NCBI GenBank assembly: GCA_019192545.1
Contig: JAHCMI010000011.1
Coordinates: 62,001-126,000 of the forward strand
DNA length: 64,000 nt
Origin: Rivularia sp. MS3
GTDB taxonomy: Bacteria; Cyanobacteriota; Cyanobacteriia; Cyanobacteriales; Nostocaceae
Direction of reading: 5' to 3'
The first letter of the stretch is position 1, and every line of letters begins with the position of its first letter. The notes below the pieces were generated by a model, which ran no database searches, was not told the origin of the DNA, and saw only the letters and a program-made list of their open reading frames with translations. The position numbers and the translations under genes were made by a program. Below, piece after piece: positions 36,187 through 44,887 of the stretch.

Positions 36187-37053
36187 ATGACTATTTCCGC
36201 AGATAAAATTCCTGCTCAGTCTCAAGATAGACAGCCTGGATTAGAATCTGAAATGAATCCCCAACCCCAGTACGACCGCGAAAGCTATCGCGGTAGTGAT
36301 AAATTAAAGGGTAAAGTAGCTTTAATTACTGGTGGTGACAGTGGTATTGGTCGTTCAGTAGCAGTGCTGTACGCTAAGGAAGGAGCAGACGTTGCGATTG
36401 TATATCTCGATGAACACCAAGATGCACAAAAAACTAAAGAGTTAGTCGAAGCTGAAGGACAAAAATGTTTGTTATTACCCGGAGATATTAGCAACGAACA
36501 GTTTTGTCACGAGACTGTACAAAAGACAGTAGAACAGTTGGGTAAATTAGATATTCTGGTTAATAATGCTGCCGAGCAGTACATGGAAAATCCTGAAACT
36601 TTAAAAGATATAGATTCAGGGCGTTTGGGTAGTATTTTTAGTACCAATATTTTCTCGATGTTTTATTTGTGCAAAGCTGCAATTCCTCATCTCAAGGAAG
36701 GCAGTTCAATCATTAATACTACTTCGATAAACGCTTATAAAGGTAATGCACCTTTACTCAGCTACTCCACAACTAAAGGTGCAATACTTGCATTTACTCG
36801 TTCCCTATCTCAATCTTTATTAAAGAAAGGTATTCGGGTTAATGGAGTAGCTCCAGGACCGATTTGGACTCCTTTTATTCCCGATGCTTTCCCCGCAGAA
36901 CAAGTTGAAGGATTTGGTAAACAAGTACCAATGCAACGTCCCGGACAACCTGTTGAAGTTGCTACCAGTTTTGTCTTCCTAGCATCGGATGATTCTTCTT
37001 ACTTCGCAGGACAGATATTACATCCTAACGGTGGTGTAGTTGTTGGAGCATAA
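36187..37053 (+). CDS. SDR-family oxidoreductase (general stress type)
   Basis: The 288-aa protein is a classical short-chain dehydrogenase with an N-terminal extension (about 1-40) common in the stress-induced YhdG/YhxC-like group. The NAD(P) loop is 'ITGGDSGIGRSVA' (about 48-60), the strand motif 'LVNNAAEQ' (about 125-132), and the catalytic residues lie in 'NTTSINAYKGNAPLLSYSTTKGA' (Tyr-x-x-x-Lys at about 193-197). AAGGAGAAAG precedes the ATG. It follows dps and may be in the same stress operon. The substrate is unknown. Confidence 0.88.
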   Translation: MTISADKIPAQSQDRQPGLESEMNPQPQYDRESYRGSDKLKGKVALITGGDSGIGRSVAVLYAKEGADVAIVYLDEHQDAQKTKELVEAEGQKCLLLPGDISNEQFCHETVQKTVEQLGKLDILVNNAAEQYMENPETLKDIDSGRLGSIFSTNIFSMFYLCKAAIPHLKEGSSIINTTSINAYKGNAPLLSYSTTKGAILAFTRSLSQSLLKKGIRVNGVAPGPIWTPFIPDAFPAEQVEGFGKQVPMQRPGQPVEVATSFVFLASDDSSYFAGQILHPNGGVVVGA

Positions 37054-37058
37054 ATAAA

Positions 37059-37096
37059 GAGGGAGGGAGTGAGGGAGAGAGGGAGAGAGGGAGAGG
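37059..37096. repeat. Purine-rich short repeat (GGGAGG type)
   Basis: Starts with GAGGGAGGGAGTGAGGGA (37059-37076), which also occurs exactly at 23948-23965 inside a coding gene, and continues as GAGAGGGAGAGAGGGAGA. It is a dispersed low-complexity repeat. A small inverted repeat CACGGT/ACCGTG follows near 37133-37148. Confidence 0.6.
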
Positions 37097-37279
37097 TAAT
37101 TGAATGGGGTTTTGACCCCAACCAATTACTAGCACGGTACAGACCGTGGGGTTTTAGACAGGAATTGCTTCGACGATAACCTGAGTTATGTATGGTGTAG
37201 CACAAAGCTACGCCTATTCAGAAAAAATAACTTTAATCTATATTTGAATTTCTTTAACGCTAATTAATTAGGAATTATT

Positions 37280-37514
37280 TATGAATAATAAAACGTTAAA
37301 AATTAGAGATTGATTAAGTCTCTGTTTGATGACATTTTTAATTTTAATTCTTATCTTCTAAATTCCATCATTTGAAATTGGAGAAGGTGCTTTTTGGATT
37401 TTACGTTGGCAAAATAACGTCGATGGCTCTGGTATTAGTTTTAATTTTGTTGCTTTATTGATTATTGCTTTTTTTATCGGTTCAATAAGTTTACCGCTTC
37501 GAGTAAAGAAATAA
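37280..37514 (+). pseudogene. Remnant of a small membrane protein gene
   Basis: A start-like 'MNNKTLKIRD' runs into stops. After a frame change the sequence reads 'PSFEIGEGAFWILRWQNNVD' and 'FVALLIIAFFIGSISLPLRVKK', a plausible membrane segment with a basic tail. The frame is interrupted at least twice, so it is called a remnant. The rest of this 700-bp intergenic region holds only repeats. Confidence 0.35.
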
Positions 37515-37755
37515 AGCGTTAAAACGTTCCGTTGATAACGCACCCTACGAAGAAAGATAATGACACACCCAAATATTCATCTCTAACTTTTGTCAGAGTA
37601 CAAACTATTTCTTTGAGAAGATGAGTAAAATTCTGATTTCCTCTAAAGTTTATTCTATATGTATAAAAATACAGTGTATAGTAAAAAATTATAAAAAAAT
37701 TATATTTTATTTGTAAGTAAAAATTGCGTAAATCCTAAACAAATATACAGAAAAA

Positions 37756-39324
37756 GTGGAAGATTATTCACCATCAACCTACGAAAACTCAGATAATAGA
37801 TATTTAGAGGAATCTTATCAACAAACAGCGGTACGTGAATTACCACCTCAAGAATATCAAGATGAAGAAAACGAAAAGGTTGATAAACCTGTAAAAGAAG
37901 ATAACAAAAGTAACAAAAATCAAATCAAATCGGCTCTTAAAAAATATTGGTGGATAATCGCCGTATTAGTTGTGTTAGCTGGTGGTGTAACAATAATTCG
38001 TCCTTGGGAAAGCGCACCAGAAGAAAAGAATGCGAGTCAAGTTACGAAATTTTCTGTGCGAACTACAAAAGCTCAAAGACAACCAATCCGCGCTTGGGTT
38101 TCGAGTGAGGGTAGAGTTAGAGCAGCAAGATACAAACATTTAACTTTTGAAGTAGAAGGAGACGTAACCTACTTAGCTCGTCGCAACGGAAGAAGATTGC
38201 GAGAAGGAGATAGAGTTAAATCGGGAGAATTACTTGCACGGGTTGACGATAGAAAACTAGTTGCTGATGTTCGACAAGCCGAAGCCGCTATAGATGAAGC
38301 ACGAAAACAGAGGGCTGCGGCTCGTGCTAATGTTGCTCAAGCAAAAGCGCAAGTATCGACAGCGCGATCGCAATTACAAAAAGCTCAAACTGCTCGCAAT
38401 TTGGCGGCTACGAATCTCGAACGCTATCGTTTACTGATTAACGAAGGAGCCATTGCTCGGCAGGAATTTGACACCCGTCAAAATGCTCTTCGAGATGCCC
38501 AAGCAGATGTTGGAGCCGCCCAATCTCAAGTACAATCAGCGCAAGCTGGAGTTATATCTGCTCAAGAACAACTTGAAGCCACATCAAGTAGTATTACCAC
38601 AGCCGAAGCGCGTTTAACTCAGGCAAAAGTCGCGTTGGAAGGTGCCAGTATTTACGCTCCCTTCGACGGTGTTGTGGCTTATCTTAACTACACCGAAGGG
38701 GAGTATTTTACACCCCAAGCAGTAAGCTCTCAACTTGGCGGCGATTACCAAGGAATTTTAGAAAGAATACCAATGGTAGTTATCGACCCCAGTCAGTATG
38801 AGGTAATTGTAGATTTAGCAGGTTCCACCGGAGAGCAAGTTGAACCCGACCAAACAGCATACGTTGCTTCAGAAAATAATCTTAAAAATAATCTCAAAAA
38901 TTCTGTTGGTGAAAACACTGTTAATCAAACCTTAGTTGCTAATGCTCGTGCTAAAGGTGAAGTTTTTGCTGTAAACCCCGCCATCAGTCCGGGAGGACGA
39001 GCAATTGAAGCTAGAATTCGCTTAAATCCGTCAAATACAAGAAATGTAAGACATGGCGAACGAGTCTTAACATGGATTGCGGTTGAAGAAGAACCAAATG
39101 CTATTGTCATTCCTTTAAATACAGTAGTTTACCGCGACCAGGTACCCTATGTTTTTATAGTCAATCGGGAAGGTGTAGTCGAAAAACGAAAGGTAGGACT
39201 AGGAATTAGAGGTATTACCCAACAGCAAATTATTAGCGGAGTCGAAGCCGGAGAATCTGTAGTTACCCAAGGACAAAATCGTCTTGTTGATGGCGCACCA
39301 GTTCGAGTAGTGAGTGATGAGTAA
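37756..39324 (+). CDS. RND efflux periplasmic adaptor (membrane fusion protein)
   Basis: The 522-aa protein starts at GTG and has an acidic cytoplasmic N-terminus (about 1-60), one membrane segment (about 64-84), then the MFP core. The lipoyl halves flank a long helical hairpin (about 165-285, Ala/Gln/Arg-rich coiled coil). 'IYAPFDGVVAYLNYTEGEYF' (about 296-315) closes the lipoyl domain. The beta-barrel and membrane-proximal domains occupy about 340-522. It should link the RND pump encoded downstream to an outer-membrane channel. A MITE now lies between it and the pump gene. Confidence 0.87.
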   Translation: MEDYSPSTYENSDNRYLEESYQQTAVRELPPQEYQDEENEKVDKPVKEDNKSNKNQIKSALKKYWWIIAVLVVLAGGVTIIRPWESAPEEKNASQVTKFSVRTTKAQRQPIRAWVSSEGRVRAARYKHLTFEVEGDVTYLARRNGRRLREGDRVKSGELLARVDDRKLVADVRQAEAAIDEARKQRAAARANVAQAKAQVSTARSQLQKAQTARNLAATNLERYRLLINEGAIARQEFDTRQNALRDAQADVGAAQSQVQSAQAGVISAQEQLEATSSSITTAEARLTQAKVALEGASIYAPFDGVVAYLNYTEGEYFTPQAVSSQLGGDYQGILERIPMVVIDPSQYEVIVDLAGSTGEQVEPDQTAYVASENNLKNNLKNSVGENTVNQTLVANARAKGEVFAVNPAISPGGRAIEARIRLNPSNTRNVRHGERVLTWIAVEEEPNAIVIPLNTVVYRDQVPYVFIVNREGVVEKRKVGLGIRGITQQQIISGVEAGESVVTQGQNRLVDGAPVRVVSDE

Positions 39325-39350
39325 TGAGTAAAGAGATGGGGAGATATTTA

Positions 39351-39541
39351 TCCCACATTCCGCACCCCAGGGTGTCACATAACATAATCACTTAATTTTT
39401 CTTAGATTTTGAGCTAAAAATTATGCTGACATAATTTTAAATCTTAGTTAAAACAAGGAGATTAAGTATATAAACTAGCTTTGTTTTATTCTAAAAAAAA
39501 GTAAAAACACCTTTGTGACAGTTAGGGTGCGGAATGTGGGA
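39351..39541. mobile_element. MITE-like element, 191 bp
   Basis: The ends are perfect 17-bp inverted repeats, TCCCACATTCCGCACCC (39351-39367) and its complement (39525-39541). After a short mismatch both continue with TGTCACA. The element is flanked by a direct repeat TTTA (39347-39350 and 39542-39545), a likely 4-bp target duplication. It contains no coding frame. It sits between the adaptor and pump genes and could separate their transcription. The parent transposon is not in this window. Confidence 0.75.
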
Positions 39542-39564
39542 TTTATAACTCATAATTCTTAATT

Positions 39565-39592
39565 CCTAACTCCTAACTCCTAACTCCTAACT
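39565..39592. repeat. Tandem heptanucleotide repeat CCTAACT x4
   Basis: Four perfect copies of CCTAACT. This is a typical short tandemly repeated repetitive (STRR) sequence of filamentous cyanobacteria. Confidence 0.85.
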
Positions 39593-39612
39593 CTCAATCC
39601 AAAATCCGTCTT

Positions 39613-39652
39613 GGAAAGTTTTGGGGACGGAAACCGACACCCCAAACTTTCC
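39613..39652. repeat. Palindromic repeat hairpin upstream of the RND pump gene
   Basis: Arms GGAAAGTTTTGGGG (39613-39626) and CCCCAAACTTTCC (39640-39652) form a 13-bp stem with one bulge. It lies 40 bp before the pump start codon, so it may affect the mRNA leader or be a simple repetitive palindrome. Confidence 0.5.
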
Positions 39653-39691
39653 GCAAAATCTAAAATCTAAAATTCAATGCCCTAAATAGCA

Positions 39692-42600
39692 ATGACTAAA
39701 CTAGAATCTCCACCAGTAAAACAAAAAGAAAACAAGGATATCGGTAAAGCTTCGCGGTGGGAGCGCTTCTTTTTCTTAAATACGATTTTCGCAATTCTTT
39801 TAAGTTTATTGCTTGTCATTGGTGGGGTATTGGGTTACTTTTCGATGACTAAACAATCTCAACCTGATATTGATATTGCGGTTGCTAACATTACTACTAC
39901 TTGGGCTGGTGCTGACCCGCAAACTATAGAGCAGCAAATTACTGATGAAATCGAGACGGAGATTACCTCGGTTGAAAATATTAGTCAAATTAAAAGCGCT
40001 TCTTATACAGGTTTTTCGGTAATTAATGTAGAGTTTACGAGCGGTGCTAATACTGAAGAAGCAATCCAAGAGTTGCGACAAGCGGTTTCTCAAGCTGAAT
40101 CAGAATTACCCAGGGATGCGGATGAGCCTGTTGTTGAGCAGGTTTCCCTTGATGATGCGCCAATTATTACCCTAGCACTGTATGGCAACATCGATGCAAC
40201 GGTAATTTCTCAAGCTGCTGAGGAAATACAAGACCGTTTGGAGCAGGTGGGGGGAGTGAGTGAAGTCAATCTTGGTGGTGCTAGGGAAGAAGTTGTTAGC
40301 GTACAAATGAATCCTTTTAGCTTGTCTAAATTAGGTATTTCACCAACTACCGTAGCCAATCAAATTCGTGCTGCAAATCGAGATGTCCCTCTCAACGAGA
40401 TAGAAAGTGATGCTATCGGGACTCAAGTGCGCTTTTACGGTCGGTTTCGCTCGATTGAAGATTTACAAGATTTACCTATAACCCGTCTTGATGGACGGGT
40501 TGTTCGTTTAAGTGAAGTTGCTTCTGTAAGTCGAGAACTCGAAAAAGAAAACACCCGTGCTTTTATTAGTACGCAAGAGGAAGAATATCAGCCTGTGGTC
40601 AGTATTGGTGTGGTAAAAGTACCGGGACAAGATTCGATTGAGGTGATTAATCAAGTCCTCGCAACAATGGATGAGATTAAGCAGAATGCGGATATATGGC
40701 CTTATGGTATGGAATACCGCGTCATTGCTGATGAATCGGAAATTATTTGGGAACAGTTGGGTAATTTGTTTGTAAATGCGTTACAAGCAATGGCAGCGGT
40801 GTTTGTCATTTTGTTTATTGCTCTTTCCTGGCGCGAAGCTTTGATAGCTGGACTTTCGATTCCACTAACGTTTTCGGGGGCTTTAGCGATTCTTTGGCTC
40901 ATGGGTCAAACTCTGAACAACATGGTGCTGATTGGTATGGTGTTGGCTTTGGGAATTTTGGTGGATGTATTCATCTTGATGATGGAAGGAATGCATGAAG
41001 CGATTTTTGTCAAGGGGTTAACATTTAATCAAGCTGCACTAAAAACGGTGAAAACCTATGCTCCACCTGCTTTTGCCGGACAATTAACTACTATTTTAGC
41101 CCTGACACCATTGATGGCTATTAGCGGTACTTTAGGTAAATTTATCGAATTACTGCCGATTGCTGCGATTATTTGTTTAGTCCTGAGTTTTGCGATCGCA
41201 ATTCTCATAGACATTCCCCTATCTCGCTATTTGTTAGCAGATGTCAAAGGTGGAGAAAAAAAATCTCGTATCGACCGACTCAGCGAAAAAGCTTCCGAAC
41301 GTTGGGTGCTATGGAGTCTCAATTTTACCGTCAGAAATAAAGCTACCGCTCGTGCTTGGACGGTGGGGACAATTGCTTTATTCGCCTGTGCTGTATACGC
41401 TTTTACCCAAATTCCCGTAGAATTTTTTCCGCAATCCGACCAGCGCAACTTCAGCGTTAACGTTGAATTACCTCCCACCACAACCCTTAACGTTACTCAA
41501 GAAGTTGCGGACGATTTGGGACAAATTTTACAGCAAAAAGATTATTTAGAAAGCGTAATTAAATACGTTGGTCAACGCAGTAACTTAGTTTCATCCGGTG
41601 AGCTACAGCCAACTGAGGGTAGTTATTTACTGGGCTTTTCTGGGGTTTTTATACCAGAAAAAGAACGAGACAAACTTTCCTTTGAATACTTAGATAACCT
41701 GCGTAATGAATTAAAAGCAGCAGTAAATAAATATCCTGGAGCAACACTAGTATTAAATGCCCAACAAGCCGGACAAAGCGGCGACCCAATTCAAATTAAA
41801 ATTACTGGTACCAATTTAACCCAACTGCGCGAAATTTCTCAGCAAGTGCAGATGGAGTTACAGCAAATTAATGGTGCTACCGATGTCCGAGATAGCTTGG
41901 GGGCTTTACAGGCAGATTTGAGATTGATACCAAAACGCGAAGAATTGAGTTTTTACGGTTTGAGTGAAGAACAACTGACCACTCAGGCACAATACTATAC
42001 CAGAGCAATTGATATTGGTAATTTTGCCATTGGCGGCAATCGGGAAGATTTAGAAATCCGTTTGAGTACGGCTTGGCCCTCTCGTAATGGTAGAGTTGGC
42101 GGACCAACTCGCCGAGATGAATTGTTGGCAGTACGCTTTTTTACCGATAATCCCAATGAAGAATTAATTTCGGCAAGTGCTGTTGTTGAACCCGTACAGA
42201 CACAAGCACCTCTTTCCATTGCGCGTCGGGATGGACAACGTACCGCAACGGTGCTAGCAAAAAATGATAACCGCACTGTGGGTGAAATTCTGGGAGATTT
42301 GGAACCAAAGCTAGGAGAAATGAAAAAGTCTTGGCCCAGTGGCTACAGTTACAGCTTTGGGGGTGAAACAGAAGACCAAGCAGAAACTTTTGGTTCCGCA
42401 GGACAAGCACTTGGTTTGGCAGTTTTCCTCGTATTTGCTGTACTGGTTTTGCAACTCGGTTCGTTCCGACAACCGTTTATCATTTTACTGGCAATTCCTT
42501 TCGCCTTGATTGGTACCTTCGGCGGATTTTACTTAACAGGGATTCCTTTTTCTTTCTCCGCTTTTATCGGCATCATTGCTTTAGTGGGAATTGTCGTTAA

Positions 42601-42892
42601 CGATGCCATAGTCATGGTTGATACCATGAACGGCTACCAGCAAGAGGGGATAAAAGTTAGACAAGCTGCTGCTAGAGGAGCAGCCGACCGCTTAAGACCA
42701 GTATTAACAACAAGTATCACCACAATTATTGGTTTGATTCCTTTAGCTTTGAGCGACCCAACCTGGATGCCATTGTGTAGTGCAATTATCTTCGGTTTAC
42801 TCGCCGCAACTTTGATTGCATTGATTGTCGTACCTTGTTTGTATTTGATATTAACTCCTAAGACAAAAGTGGGTAAAACTGAAGCTATATAA
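39692..42892 (+). CDS. RND-family efflux pump permease (AcrB/HAE1-like)
   Basis: The 1066-aa inner-membrane protein has the full RND layout: helix 1 (about 28-50), porter domain (about 55-340), helices 2-6 (about 345-520), helix 7 (about 555-575), second porter domain (about 580-885), helices 8-12 (about 890-1055). The proton-relay region in helix 4 contains 'GILVDVFILMMEGMHEA', where hydrophobic pumps have paired Asp residues; only one Asp is obvious. Helix 10 has the conserved 'GIVVNDAIVMVDTMN' motif. It partners the adaptor encoded upstream and exports hydrophobic compounds; substrate unknown. Confidence 0.9.
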   Translation: MTKLESPPVKQKENKDIGKASRWERFFFLNTIFAILLSLLLVIGGVLGYFSMTKQSQPDIDIAVANITTTWAGADPQTIEQQITDEIETEITSVENISQIKSASYTGFSVINVEFTSGANTEEAIQELRQAVSQAESELPRDADEPVVEQVSLDDAPIITLALYGNIDATVISQAAEEIQDRLEQVGGVSEVNLGGAREEVVSVQMNPFSLSKLGISPTTVANQIRAANRDVPLNEIESDAIGTQVRFYGRFRSIEDLQDLPITRLDGRVVRLSEVASVSRELEKENTRAFISTQEEEYQPVVSIGVVKVPGQDSIEVINQVLATMDEIKQNADIWPYGMEYRVIADESEIIWEQLGNLFVNALQAMAAVFVILFIALSWREALIAGLSIPLTFSGALAILWLMGQTLNNMVLIGMVLALGILVDVFILMMEGMHEAIFVKGLTFNQAALKTVKTYAPPAFAGQLTTILALTPLMAISGTLGKFIELLPIAAIICLVLSFAIAILIDIPLSRYLLADVKGGEKKSRIDRLSEKASERWVLWSLNFTVRNKATARAWTVGTIALFACAVYAFTQIPVEFFPQSDQRNFSVNVELPPTTTLNVTQEVADDLGQILQQKDYLESVIKYVGQRSNLVSSGELQPTEGSYLLGFSGVFIPEKERDKLSFEYLDNLRNELKAAVNKYPGATLVLNAQQAGQSGDPIQIKITGTNLTQLREISQQVQMELQQINGATDVRDSLGALQADLRLIPKREELSFYGLSEEQLTTQAQYYTRAIDIGNFAIGGNREDLEIRLSTAWPSRNGRVGGPTRRDELLAVRFFTDNPNEELISASAVVEPVQTQAPLSIARRDGQRTATVLAKNDNRTVGEILGDLEPKLGEMKKSWPSGYSYSFGGETEDQAETFGSAGQALGLAVFLVFAVLVLQLGSFRQPFIILLAIPFALIGTFGGFYLTGIPFSFSAFIGIIALVGIVVNDAIVMVDTMNGYQQEGIKVRQAAARGAADRLRPVLTTSITTIIGLIPLALSDPTWMPLCSAIIFGLLAATLIALIVVPCLYLILTPKTKVGKTEAI

Positions 42893-42914
42893 TTCCGATT
42901 TAATTATTGAAAAA

Positions 42915-43628
42915 TTAGTTTATTTCTGCAAACTTCTGTTTACAACCTCGAAGTTTTTTTATAGCTTTCTTTTTCAATCTACTTACTTTCATATAAGAGA
43001 TATTTAATTGACTAGCAACTTGATGCAAAGATAATTCTTGACCATCTTGTAATCCAAATACCAAAATAATCACATCTCTTTCTGAAGGTGTAAGTTCATA
43101 TAATAATTCTTGAATATTTTTTTCTAGAGAACCATCAATATCTGACGTTTCAATTTGATTATGAGTATTTTCTAAAAAATCTTGCAGTGAATTATCTTGC
43201 GCTTCACCAACTTTGATGTCTAATGAAATTGGTTTGCGAGCTATTTGTAGATACTTTTGAACGTCAGATGTTTTCAAAGAAACATTCGCAGCTACATCTT
43301 CTAATGTTGGTTTTTTACCTAATTTTTGCATTAATTCTCGTTGTACCTTCTTGATTTTCCGAATTTTATTGCATATATGATCCGGAAGACGAATTGTACG
43401 GCTTTTACGATCAATTGCCCCTGTAATAGCTTGTCTAATCCAATAATAACTGTATGTAGAGAATTTGTAACCTTTATTTGGGTCAAACTTTTCTACACCT
43501 CTTTGTAAGCCTAGCGTTCCTTCTTGGATTAAATCGTTTAATTCTAAGTTATAGTTTTGATATTTTTTTGCTACGGATACAACTAATCGTAAATTTGCTT
43601 CAATTAGCTTATGTTTAGCATTCTGACC
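42915..43628 (-). pseudogene. 5'-truncated group 2-type sigma-70 factor
   Basis: The minus strand is open from an in-frame stop at 43629-43631 to 42915. It begins directly with region 2, '[19 protein letters not shown]', '[20 protein letters not shown]', '[16 protein letters not shown]', followed by region 3 and region 4 ('[49 protein letters not shown]'). Region 1.2 and any start codon are missing; the first in-frame start codon is at 43331, after region 2. The promoter-recognition parts are intact but the protein is not expected to be made in full. It looks like a truncated alternative sigma factor. Confidence 0.75.
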
Positions 43629-43811
43629 TTAAAAGTTTTGATTCGTAAATATTGTGGCGAGATTACGCGATGTTCGCAATATTATTAGTGTCATATAATC
43701 AAGACAGGGCAAAAGGGATACTGCAACTTATGTTATGAGTAATTATTCCAGTATGGATTTTTTTCCTATCAAACTTGTGTCCTTACCTACTTTAAAAGAA
43801 ACCAACTAATT

Positions 43812-44842
43812 GTGAGTGAAGAAGAATTTACTAGACTTATCCAAGTTATCCGTCAGCAGATAGAGGAACTAGATGGATATACGAAGTTACCTCCAACACA
43901 GCGGTCAGAATTTTTAAGTGAAGCAATAGCAAATATTGTTTCATCCATAGATAATTTCCAGCTACTTCAAGAACAAATGCAAGCTAGCTTAGAAGTGATG
44001 GAGATTATTCAAGAGGAATTGCTCGAGCAGAATGAATATCTGGCAAAACAACGAGAGCGTTATTGCGAATTGTTCGAGTTCGCACCTGATGCTTATTTGC
44101 TCATAAGCCCTCAAGGAATTATTTTAGAAGCTAATGGTGCTGCTGCTGGATTATTTAATGTTTTGCAAAATTTCCTCATTGGCAAACCATTGGTTACTTT
44201 TGTGGCTGAGACAGAGCGTTCGGTGTTTCATACCAAACTAAAGCAGTTGTGCGAACTATATTCTTCTACACAAGAGTGGGAAATACTTATGTGTTCGCGT
44301 GCTGCTCAACCTTTTGACGCTTCACTTTCAGTAGCACCTGTGCGTGACTCTCGGGGGTCGCTAGTTTACCTACGAGTAACTATACGCGATGTTACTAAGT
44401 ACAAGCAGGCGAATTTACAACAACGACCAGCAGCAGCAACTGTAGAGGTTCCCCATTCGCTCGATGGATTACAGGTACTTTTCGTTGACGACCAAATTGA
44501 TGCTCGCGAGTTTATTACCTTAGTGCTGGAGCAGCAAGGAATATCTGTAACAGCAGTTACTTCTGTATCCGAAGCGCTCGAAGCGTTGGAGCAAACACGC
44601 CCAGATGTAATAATCAGTGATATCAGAATGCCCGATGAAGATGGCTATGCTTTGATTCGCAAAATAAAGGCACTAGAAGCAGAAAAAGGATGGCAAATTC
44701 CGACTGCTGCCTTGACTGCTTACCCGTCAGAAAACTCGGCACAGGCAATACAATACAAGCTGGTTTTCATTCGCACCTGCATAAACTTGCTGCGCCAACG
44801 GAGTTAGTAGCAATGGTTGCACGGCTGACTGGGCGAAACTAA
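43812..44842 (+). pseudogene. PAS-receiver signalling protein with frameshifted receiver end
   Basis: A GTG-started frame encodes a helical N-terminus (about 1-85), a PAS domain (about 88-198, 'LFEFAPDAYLLISPQGIILEANGAA') and a receiver domain (about 218 onward) with acidic 'FVDDQ' and phospho-Asp in 'IISDIRMPDEDG'. The frame ends early at 44807. A 5-bp tandem duplication, ATACA at 44748-44752 and 44753-44757, is the cause: without it the frame continues 'AGFHSHLHKLAAPTELVAMVARLTGRN' to a stop at 44842, restoring the conserved Lys of receivers. It lies 46 bp before the hybrid kinase and would signal with it. Confidence 0.75.
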
Positions 44843-44887
44843 AATTATGAAGCTGAAGAAATAAACCTGGGCAGTAAAGCAAGTGGG

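Noticed and set aside
39565-39592. CRISPR array
   Set aside because: The repeats are contiguous 7-mers with no spacers, a normal cyanobacterial STRR.
43332-43628. Sigma factor simply starting at the 43331 ATG
   Set aside because: The open frame upstream still encodes conserved region 2, so the short version is a fragment of a truncated gene and not the real start.
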